Part shown: in pieces, positions 50,335-55,592 of the stretch | How positions within the stretch are numbered: the stretch's first letter is position 1 | Layout: every line of letters begins with the position of its first letter | Assembly (NCBI GenBank): GCA_903930535.1 | Contig: CAIYYX010000088.1 | Location: 1-55,592, forward strand | From: an uncultured Sterolibacterium sp. | Lineage (GTDB): Bacteria; Pseudomonadota; Gammaproteobacteria; Burkholderiales; Rhodocyclaceae | DNA: 55,592 bases | Direction of reading: 5' to 3' | Translations under genes and position numbers: made by a program | The notes under the pieces: generated by a model | Told to the model about the DNA's origin: nothing | What the model saw: only the letters and a program-made list of their open reading frames with translations | Databases searched by the model: none

Positions 50335-50808
50335 ATGCTTGGCAATACCGTCCCGGACTTTTCCCTTGCCGCCACCGGTGGCCGCGATTTTCAGCTCTCA
50401 GCCCATCGCGGGCGAGCGCTCGTGCTCTATTTCTACCCCAAGGACAGCACGCCGGGTTGTACCACGGAGGCGGGGCAATTCCGCGACCTGCACGCCCGGT
50501 TCAGGAAGCAGGGCTGCGAAGTATTCGGCATTTCCCGCGACAGCATGAAATCCCACGACAAATTCAAGGCCAATCTCGAACTGCCTTTCGAGCTTCTAGT
50601 CGATGCCGAGGAAATCGCCTGCAAGCTGTTCGCCGTCATCAAGCTGAAGAATATGTACGGCAAAGAGGTGCGCGGCATCGAGCGCAGCACTTTCCTCATC
50701 GACGGCGACGGCATACTGCGTCGCGAATGGCGGGCGGTCAAGGCGGATGGCCATGCCGCAGAAGTCCTGGAAGCAGTCAAATCTCTTAAAGTGGAAACCC
50801 GACCCTGA
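50335..50808 (+). CDS. bcp: Thioredoxin-dependent thiol peroxidase (Bcp/PrxQ-type peroxiredoxin)
   Basis: 157-residue cytosolic peroxiredoxin that reduces hydroperoxides. Peroxidatic Cys42 in FYPKDSTPGCTTEAGQF; the resolving Cys five residues later found in E. coli Bcp is absent (Gly47), although Cys61 (KQGCEV) might serve, so this is a one-Cys or atypical type. Starts LGNTVPDFSLAATGG as in the family. The AAGGAGG nine bases before the ATG is one of the strongest ribosome-binding sites in the window. Its stop overlaps the phoH start by one base (TGATG). Confidence 0.95.
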   Translation: MLGNTVPDFSLAATGGRDFQLSAHRGRALVLYFYPKDSTPGCTTEAGQFRDLHARFRKQGCEVFGISRDSMKSHDKFKANLELPFELLVDAEEIACKLFAVIKLKNMYGKEVRGIERSTFLIDGDGILRREWRAVKADGHAAEVLEAVKSLKVETRP

Positions 50809-52223
50809 TGAATGCCAAGCGCCTAGTCAACATCACCAAACTTTTCGTGCTCGACACCAATGTGCTGATGCATGACCCGACCAGCCTGTTCCGCTTCGAG
50901 GAGCACGACATTTTCGTGCCCATGATGACCCTCGAGGAACTCGACAACAACAAGAAGGGCATGTCGGAAGTGGCGAGAAACGCCCGCCAGGCCAGCCGCC
51001 TGTTGGACGAGATCGTCTCCGCCGGCGAGGAAGACATCAAGAACGGCATAGCGCTGGCAGGACCGTCGCGGCAACTGGCGAGCGGCCGCCTCTACCTGCA
51101 GACCGAAGCGATCAACGCTGTCATTCCGGCCTCTTTGCCCACCGCCAAGGCCGACAACCAGATCATCGCGGTGGCGAACTATCTGTCCGAGCAGCAGCCG
51201 AAGCGGCCGGTGATCCTGGTCACCAAGGACATCAACATGCGCATCAAGGCCAGGGCGCTTGGCCTGGATGCGCAGGACTATTTCAACGACAAGGTTCTGG
51301 AAGACACCGACCTCCTCTATACGGGAACGAAAGAGTTGCCGGAAGACTTCTGGGACACTCACGGCAAGGACATGCAGTCCTGGAAGCAGGACAGCCGCTC
51401 CTTCTATCGCATCCAGGGACCTCTGTGCCCCGACCTCCTGATCAACGAATTCGTCTGGCAGGAAGGCGCACAGCCGCTCTACGCCTGGGTGCGCGAGGCC
51501 AGCGGCAAGACTGCGGTGCTGGAAACCCTGACCGACTACAGCCACCAGAAAAATGCCATCTGGGGCATCACGGCGAAAAACCGCGAGCAGAATTTCGCGT
51601 TGAACCTCCTGATGAATCCGGATATCGACTTCGTCACCCTGCTGGGCCAAGCCGGCACCGGCAAGACGCTGCTCACCCTGGCGGCGAGCCTGACCCAGGT
51701 GCTGGAAACAAAACTCTATGCCGAGATCATCATCACCCGCGTCACCATTCCCGTAGGCGAGGACATCGGCTTCCTGCCCGGCACCGAGGAAGAGAAAATG
51801 ACGCCCTGGATGGGCGCGCTGGAGGACAATCTCGATGTCCTGAACCGCCCCGAGGAAGATGCTGCGGCTGGTGTCGGCGACTGGGGCCGGGCCGCGACCA
51901 TGGATCTCATCCGCAACAGGATCAAGATCAAGTCGCTCAATTTCATGCGTGGCCGCACCTTCCTGAACAAGTTCCTGATCATAGACGAGGCGCAGAACCT
52001 GACGCCCAAACAGATGAAGACCCTGATCACCCGCGCCGGTCCCGGCACCAAGGTGGTCTGCCTGGGCAATATCGCGCAGATCGACACACCTTATCTGACG
52101 GAGGGCAGTTCCGGCCTCACCTATGTCGTGGACCGCTTCAAAGGCTGGCCGCATTCCGGCCACATCACCTTGCAACGCGGCGAGCGCTCGCGCCTGGCGG
52201 ATTACGCCGCCGAGGTTCTGTAG
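50808..52223 (+). CDS. PhoH family ATPase with N-terminal PIN domain (PhoH2-type)
   Basis: 471-residue two-domain protein. Residues ~1-150 are a PIN RNase domain: FVLDTNVLMHDPTSLFRF (first acidic residue), VPMMTLEELDNNKKG and LVTKDINMRIKARALG. From ~230 on is the PhoH ATPase: Walker A LGQAGTGKTLLTLA near 280, Walker B FLIIDEAQNLTPKQMKTLI, and CLGNIAQIDTPYLTEGSSG. Such fusions act as RNA helicase/RNases in other bacteria. It overlaps bcp by one base. The TAG stop is the first bases of dispersed repeat copy B, so the native 3' end may have been altered. Confidence 0.93.
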   Translation: MNAKRLVNITKLFVLDTNVLMHDPTSLFRFEEHDIFVPMMTLEELDNNKKGMSEVARNARQASRLLDEIVSAGEEDIKNGIALAGPSRQLASGRLYLQTEAINAVIPASLPTAKADNQIIAVANYLSEQQPKRPVILVTKDINMRIKARALGLDAQDYFNDKVLEDTDLLYTGTKELPEDFWDTHGKDMQSWKQDSRSFYRIQGPLCPDLLINEFVWQEGAQPLYAWVREASGKTAVLETLTDYSHQKNAIWGITAKNREQNFALNLLMNPDIDFVTLLGQAGTGKTLLTLAASLTQVLETKLYAEIIITRVTIPVGEDIGFLPGTEEEKMTPWMGALEDNLDVLNRPEEDAAAGVGDWGRAATMDLIRNRIKIKSLNFMRGRTFLNKFLIIDEAQNLTPKQMKTLITRAGPGTKVVCLGNIAQIDTPYLTEGSSGLTYVVDRFKGWPHSGHITLQRGERSRLADYAAEVL

Positions 52224-52277
52224 GTCGGCCTTTCGATGGAGACACCCGGACGGGTGTAGGCCGACATGACGACCTAC
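52220..52277 (+). repeat. Dispersed hairpin repeat, copy B
   Basis: 58-bp element from the last base before the phoH stop codon: GTAGGTCGGCC, then an inner stem ACACCCG-GA-CGGGTGT, then GGCCGAC and a terminal GACCTAC. The ends pair GTAGGTC with GACCTAC and GTCGGCC with GGCCGAC. It is the closest relative of copy A. It supplies the phoH stop codon and fills the gap to the next ATG at 52280. Confidence 0.8.
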
Positions 52278-52279
52278 GC

Positions 52280-53593
52280 ATGATGGATACCCATCAGGCC
52301 CTCGGCGATTCTCGCGCCTACCGCAAGGTCGCCCTGGCCGCCTGTTTCGGCACCTTCATCGAGTGGTACGACTTCCTCACCTTTGCCACCCTGGCGGTGC
52401 ATTTTGCCGCGCTCTTCTTTCCGGCCGACGACCCGGTCTCTGGCCTGCTCATGAGCCTGGCCACCTTCGGCGTCGGCATGGTGATGCGGCCCTTCGGCGC
52501 GGCGCTGTTCGGATCCCTGGGCGATCGCTACGGCCGGCGCAAGATGTTCATCGCCACCATAGCCATCATGGGACTCGCCACTTTTGCCGTCGGACTCCTG
52601 CCCACCCACGCGCAATGGGGATGGACGGCTACCGCCATGCTGCTCGCCCTGCGCCTGATACAGGGGCTGGCCATGGGAGGGGAGATCGGCGGCGCCAACG
52701 TCTTCCTGGCGGAGCATGCGCCGGTTGATCGCCGCGGCGCCGTGACCAGCGTGCTGCAATGGATGGGTGGGCTTGGCATCCTCGTCTCGACGTTTCAGAT
52801 CGTGCTGCTGCAAAGCTGGCTGAGCGCATCCGATTTCAAGGACTGGGGCTGGCGCATCCCCTTCCTGTTCTCGGCCTTGCTGCTCGCGATCAGCTTCAAG
52901 GCGCGCCTCGCCCTGCAAGAGTCCCCGGTGTTCGAGCGGATACGGCAGCAGCAGCAGACGGCGGTCACGCCATTGCGCGACTGCCTCAGGGACAGACAGA
53001 TTCTCGGGCGCATGGGGCTTTTGTTCTTCTGCATCTCGGCAGGCGGCGGCCTGCTGTTCTTTTGCTCCCAGGTCTATGCGCCGATATTTCTCAAGACCGT
53101 GGTGAAAATGGACCCCGTCGCAGCCGGCTGGATCACCCTGCCCGTCACCCTCAGCCTGTTCCCGCTCACCTATTTGTGCGGCGCCCTGTCGGACCGCATC
53201 GGCCGCCGCCCGGTGGTGCTCTCAGGTCTGCTGCTGGGCTCTCTGTCCATCCTGCCTGTCTATGCCGGCCTGCAACTTTTCGCCGGGCAGCCGCTCTTGG
53301 TCTTTGCCCTGCTCTTCATTCTGATCATCGCGGTCGCCCTGGTCACAGGACCGCAGACGGCCCTTTTGTCCGAACTCTTCGCGGCACGGACACGCTATAC
53401 GGCGGTCGGCCTGCCGCACAATCTGGCGGCAGGATGGATAGGCGGGCTATCACCCTTTGCCGTTGCGCTGATCGCGGAAAAAACCGGCAGTCCGCTGGGC
53501 GGACTGCTTTATCCCGTGGCACTGCTGTTAATCGCACTGGCGACGGGATATTATTTCCTGCCCGAGACCCGGGGCCGGGATCTCAACGAGTGA
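52280..53593 (+). CDS. MFS transporter, metabolite:H+ symporter (MHS) family
   Basis: 437-residue, 12-helix symporter. MHS hallmarks: ACFGTFIEWYDFLTFATLAV in helix one, GSLGDRYGRRKMFIATI between helices two and three, LRLIQGLAMGGEIGGANVFL in helix four and GALSDRIGRRPVVLSG between helices eight and nine. Family members carry proline/betaine, shikimate, citrate, dicarboxylates or alpha-ketoglutarate; the specific substrate is not readable. The start is the first of two ATGs, placed right after repeat copy B, so the repeat provides its whole leader and no clear ribosome-binding site remains. Confidence 0.9.
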   Translation: MMDTHQALGDSRAYRKVALAACFGTFIEWYDFLTFATLAVHFAALFFPADDPVSGLLMSLATFGVGMVMRPFGAALFGSLGDRYGRRKMFIATIAIMGLATFAVGLLPTHAQWGWTATAMLLALRLIQGLAMGGEIGGANVFLAEHAPVDRRGAVTSVLQWMGGLGILVSTFQIVLLQSWLSASDFKDWGWRIPFLFSALLLAISFKARLALQESPVFERIRQQQQTAVTPLRDCLRDRQILGRMGLLFFCISAGGGLLFFCSQVYAPIFLKTVVKMDPVAAGWITLPVTLSLFPLTYLCGALSDRIGRRPVVLSGLLLGSLSILPVYAGLQLFAGQPLLVFALLFILIIAVALVTGPQTALLSELFAARTRYTAVGLPHNLAAGWIGGLSPFAVALIAEKTGSPLGGLLYPVALLLIALATGYYFLPETRGRDLNE

Positions 53594-53601
53594 ATCAATA
53601 A

Positions 53602-53617
53602 CTGCCCGGCTGGGCAG
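53602..53617 (+). terminator. Hairpin after the MHS transporter
   Basis: CTGCCC-GGCT-GGGCAG, a perfect 6-bp stem eight bases after the stop codon, not followed by T's. It may end transcription of the transporter before the AT-rich region begins. Confidence 0.4.
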
Positions 53618-53656
53618 AGGGGATGGCGGATAAAACCCACCGGCATGCACCACCGG

Positions 53657-53694
53657 TTGACATACCATTTGTAGTATAGTCATAATATGGTATG
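53657..53694 (+). promoter_or_regulatory. Promoter and operator of the toxin-antitoxin pair
   Basis: A perfect -35 TTGACA (53657-53662) is 18 bases from a good -10 CATAAT (53681-53686). A perfect 8-bp inverted repeat CATACCAT (53661-53668) / ATGGTATG (53687-53694) brackets the -10 and overlaps the toxin start codon, an ideal site for autorepression by the XRE antitoxin. Transcription should start at about 53692-53694, at the toxin ATG itself. Confidence 0.7.
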
Positions 53695-53976
53695 TGGCAA
53701 ATCAAGGAACATCGCCGGGTCGACAAACAGCTTTCCGGAAACGTCCCCGTAGAGATATTGAAGCGTTACGAGAAATGGAAGGACATTGCTCGGCTTTCGG
53801 GTCCGCCCGGGCTGCGAGCAATCAAGGGGTTTCACGACGAGGCGCTGTCAGGCGATTGGAAGGGGCACCGCTCCTCCCGGCTCGGGCTCCAATGGAGAGT
53901 AATTTACCAGGTTGTTGCCGACATGTTTCTGATCCAGGTCGTTCAAGTGACCGCCCACGATTACCGGAGGCCCTGA
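53692..53976 (+). CDS. RelE/ParE-superfamily (HigB-like) toxin
   Basis: 94-residue basic protein, likely a ribosome-dependent mRNA endonuclease. The helix-strand pattern of the RelE fold is visible: WQIKEHRRVDKQLSGNVPVEI, GLRAIKGFHDEALSGDWKGHR, SSRLGLQWRVIYQVV and FLIQVVQVTAHDYRRP. These match the family's G-x-x-S-x-R-L-x-x-x-x-R-V-I-Y core. It precedes the antitoxin gene by one base, the toxin-first order of HigBA-type modules. The ATG has no ribosome-binding site and the promoter start falls on it, so the toxin may be read from a leaderless message. Toxic activity is not proven here. Confidence 0.8.
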   Translation: MWQIKEHRRVDKQLSGNVPVEILKRYEKWKDIARLSGPPGLRAIKGFHDEALSGDWKGHRSSRLGLQWRVIYQVVADMFLIQVVQVTAHDYRRP

Positions 53977-53977
53977 T

Positions 53978-54238
53978 ATGAAAAACTATCGTGCTGCTAA
54001 AAAACGTGTTGAAGTTTCTGTCGGTGAATCCGTTCGCATCCTACGCGAGCTTCAGGAGCTGAGCCAAAGTCAGCTCTCCGGACTGACGGGCATTCCTCAA
54101 GCGACCATTTCCGCCATCGAGAACAGCCGAGTCAACCTCGGCGTCGAACGTGCAAAGGTTCTTGCCCGTGCTCTCAACTGCCATCCGGCAGTCCTCGTCT
54201 TCCCTGGCTGGGAGGTAGCTCTTGAGGCCGCAGCATAA
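53978..54238 (+). CDS. XRE-family antitoxin / transcriptional repressor
   Basis: 86-residue helix-turn-helix protein: VGESVRILRELQELSQSQLSGLTGIPQATISAIENSR covers helices 1-4 in the usual HTH_3 order (written here in parts: the recognition helix is IPQATISAIENSR). A short C-terminal extension ending FPGWEVALEAAA probably binds the toxin. GGAGG twelve bases before the ATG, inside the toxin end, gives it an independent ribosome-binding site. It should neutralise the RelE-like toxin and repress the CATACCAT operator. Confidence 0.85.
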   Translation: MKNYRAAKKRVEVSVGESVRILRELQELSQSQLSGLTGIPQATISAIENSRVNLGVERAKVLARALNCHPAVLVFPGWEVALEAAA

Positions 54239-54249
54239 CAGTGCTGCTT

Positions 54250-54267
54250 GCCGGGTCTCGTCCCGGC
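54250..54267 (+). terminator. Hairpin after the antitoxin gene
   Basis: GCCGGG-N6-CCCGGC (54250-54255 / 54262-54267), eleven bases after the antitoxin stop. No T run. The remaining 140 bases to 54408 contain only a 60-codon open frame without a ribosome-binding site, which I do not count as a gene. Confidence 0.35.
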
Positions 54268-54408
54268 GGGCGAGTTACTGTCTTGTTGCGCGACAATGAC
54301 CTGCCCCCTGTGGCCGTGCCAATTGATCGGCAAGAAGTCCGGTTGCAATTGGAATGTGTGGAGTCTCAGTTCCTGAGCAACGAGAGGCGCATATATTACA
54401 AAAGCAAT

Positions 54409-54469
54409 ATTACCTTTAGGTAATTGACATACTTTTCGCCGATGTCAGAATAACCATACGCCTGACATC
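54409..54469 (+). promoter_or_regulatory. Promoter with two inverted repeats before the hemerythrin-like gene
   Basis: A perfect -35 TTGACA (54424-54429) is 16 bases from a weak -10 CAGAAT (54446-54451). ATTACC-TTTA-GGTAAT (54409-54424) lies right at the -35, and GATGTCAG (54441-54448) / CTGACATC (54462-54469) straddles the -10. Two perfect dyads around one promoter suggest dedicated regulation. Confidence 0.5.
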
Positions 54470-54487
54470 ACTTTAGGAGTGGCGATC

Positions 54488-54976
54488 ATGAGAAACCATC
54501 ACGCTGATTCGAGCATAGAGAACAGCAATGAGTTGTTGGGCATTGGTGTCAAGAAAACGCATGAACAAGTCAATGAGCGACTAGAGAATGACCATATCAT
54601 CTTGATGATGAGCATCATGAATATACCGAAGTGTAATTGTAAAGATGGCGCTGACTCCTGTGATGCATCGATTTGTAAAAGCTGGGAATTGTGCGGCGTT
54701 GATATTGAGGAAAAGCTATTCAATATCATGTGCGCATCGTTTGACGATTTCATGGATGAAAGTGCAGCGATGAGTGAATACAACTCAGTCGAAACGCTCA
54801 ATTATCACAGCCAGCAACATTGTGATTTGATGGCAGATATAAGCGATGTTATGCGTCGATTTGACGCAACTAAAAATAGGCGTGAAGCAATTATGGGTTT
54901 CAACAAAATAGCGAAGATGCTTGATATGCATATCAAGACATCTGATATGGAAATGATGGCTCGCCAGCGCCCGTAA
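54488..54976 (+). CDS. Hemerythrin-like protein with Cys-rich insertion
   Basis: 162 residues. Iron ligands of bacteriohemerythrin (H22, H58, E62, H77, H81, H117, D122 in the Methylococcus numbering) can be matched with the same spacing: H36 (ENDHIILMM), E91 (MDESAAM), H107 and H111 (YHSQQHCDL), H148 and D153 (MHIKTSD). Two oddities: the H-x3-E histidine is Asp (D87), and ~15 extra residues with five Cys (CNCKDGADSC, SICKSWELCG, residues 49-69) are inserted between the first and second ligands. AGGAG eight bases before ATG 54488 fixes the start. It may be a di-iron or mixed-metal sensor; family assignment rests on motif spacing alone. Confidence 0.5.
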   Translation: MRNHHADSSIENSNELLGIGVKKTHEQVNERLENDHIILMMSIMNIPKCNCKDGADSCDASICKSWELCGVDIEEKLFNIMCASFDDFMDESAAMSEYNSVETLNYHSQQHCDLMADISDVMRRFDATKNRREAIMGFNKIAKMLDMHIKTSDMEMMARQRP

Positions 54977-55020
54977 GCGCAATCACCTGCGCAGAGCAAT
55001 CCGCTGATGGAGGTTTGGTC

Positions 55021-55437
55021 ATGAACGACTCTAACTCCCACTTTGCCTGCTCCAAGGAACTTCCCGCTCTTCAGTATGTGACCAACATACACTCGAAGAA
55101 TTTTCGACACATTCTTGCCGATGGCGTGCCGATTTACGATGTTCCGAACGAGGTTGAATTGTATTCGGCATTGGGCTATACGAAGCAAATCAACGCCGAA
55201 GGGGTGCTGCCTGAAGAATACGTTTGGCGCATGTATACCGCTGATAACGCGAAGCACTCAAAACTCTGCCTCCAAGTAAAGCTGTTCTCTTACCTTTATA
55301 ACAAATCCGACAGTTTCAAATCGAAATATGGCAATCTCTATCGCGAAGTGGTAGGTGGCTGCCTGTCAGATAAAATTGATAACCATGAAGACCAGTGCAT
55401 CGAATGCCCATTACATCCACTGTTTTTTTACGAATGA
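55021..55437 (+). CDS. Hypothetical protein with C-terminal Cys/His cluster
   Basis: 138 residues, soluble. GGAGG seven bases before ATG 55021 supports translation. The body reads LQYVTNIHSKNFRHILADG and VELYSALGYTKQI; the C-terminus carries Cys and His in HEDQCIECPLHPLFFYE, possibly a metal site. Codon use and base composition are AT-rich like its neighbours, unlike the rest of the window. It follows the hemerythrin-like gene by 44 bases and is probably co-transcribed. I do not recognise the family. Confidence 0.6.
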   Translation: MNDSNSHFACSKELPALQYVTNIHSKNFRHILADGVPIYDVPNEVELYSALGYTKQINAEGVLPEEYVWRMYTADNAKHSKLCLQVKLFSYLYNKSDSFKSKYGNLYREVVGGCLSDKIDNHEDQCIECPLHPLFFYE

Positions 55438-55476
55438 CAACAAATCTTCATCAAAGGCTCCGCGATCACAGCAGTT

Positions 55477-55592
55477 ATGACCCGATCTGACCTCATCGAC
55501 CGTCTAACAAGACGCTTTCAGGAAGGCGATGAAAACTGTCAGCAGGTTGAAGATAAATTGAATGGGACAGAACGCCACAGGGAAAGTGATAA
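55477..55592 (+). CDS. Partial ORF with IHF-beta-like N-terminus, cut by window end
   Basis: Open frame of 38 codons reaching the last base. It starts MTRSDLIDRLTRRF, almost the N-terminus of integration host factor beta (MT-K/R-S-E/D-LI-x-RLA-x-RF), but then continues QEGDENCQQVEDKLNG instead of the IHF alpha-2 helix. It may be a diverged IHF/HU relative with a replaced C-terminus, or a chance similarity. No strong ribosome-binding site is visible. Confidence 0.35.
   Translation, partial: MTRSDLIDRLTRRFQEGDENCQQVEDKLNGTERHRESD

Noticed and set aside
50823-52175. 450-codon open frame opposite phoH
   Set aside because: Shadow of PhoH; no motif and no start signal.
54241-54423. 60-codon open frame after the antitoxin
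   Set aside because: GTG start without a ribosome-binding site, overlaps a hairpin, and no similarity I recognise.
1-55592. CRISPR arrays, rRNA, tRNA genes or complete insertion sequences
   Set aside because: No regularly spaced direct repeats, no tRNA cloverleaf signature and no transposase coding sequence were recognised by eye on either strand.

Overview
The window reads as a chromosomal segment of a GC-rich Betaproteobacterium. The pointers are the order alaT-hom-thrC, two Bug/TctC-type periplasmic receptors, a Liv-type ABC operon and a beta-style arn cluster with arnA split in two. I would lean towards Rhodocyclales/Nitrosomonadales relatives, but that placement is inference. Genes are dense, often overlap by ATGA or GTGA, and frequently start with GTG or TTG. 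The last ~2 kb (from about 53.6 kb) is visibly more AT-rich and looks like acquired DNA.

Layout. 1-5.0 kb: the 3' part of prfC, an M20 amidohydrolase divergent from an FAD oxidoreductase, a CBS-pair protein, a small acidic protein and the tail of a broken PEBP/YbhB gene. 5.0-18.4 kb: one long minus-strand gene run. In transcription order it holds two Bug receptors, a UbiD-like decarboxylase, hydantoinase/acetone-carboxylase-like HyuB and HyuA, a divergent thiamine-dependent E1 alpha/beta pair, a canonical E1 alpha/beta pair, a lipoyl E2 acyltransferase and a lipoprotein-type SAM methyltransferase. An FNR-like box lies upstream of the first gene. No E3 or UbiX is present. This is the strongest candidate for an undescribed pathway, probably low-oxygen catabolism of an unknown substrate. 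18.4-18.9 kb: non-coding DNA with two families of inverted-repeat elements.

18.9-29.7 kb (plus strand): an MFS transporter, nnr, an EamA transporter, nadC, a second ubiD and a livKHMGF uptake operon whose livM has a one-base frameshift in a run of nine G. 29.7-34.4 kb (minus): alaT-hom-thrC plus a small methyltransferase, for alanine and threonine synthesis. 34.5-50.3 kb: envelope glycan genes. These are a Mth938-domain protein, two GtrA flippases, a GT9 transferase, two ArnT-like GT39 enzymes, a GtrB-like GT2, an Asp-box (sialidase-fold) protein, and then a complete arn operon (arnT, one arnE-like gene, arnB, arnC, separate formyltransferase and decarboxylase genes in place of fused arnA, arnD) for adding 4-amino-4-deoxy-L-arabinose to lipid A. 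50.3-53.6 kb: bcp, a PIN-PhoH ATPase and an MHS-type MFS transporter. 53.6-55.6 kb: a toxin-antitoxin pair with a promoter/operator, a hemerythrin-like protein with a Cys-rich insertion, an unrecognised ORF and a partial ORF whose first residues resemble IHF-beta.

Two families of short hairpin repeats are scattered through the window. Several genes take their stop codon or C-terminal residues from such a repeat (phoH, the 18.9-kb MFS gene, arnD and the M20 gene).
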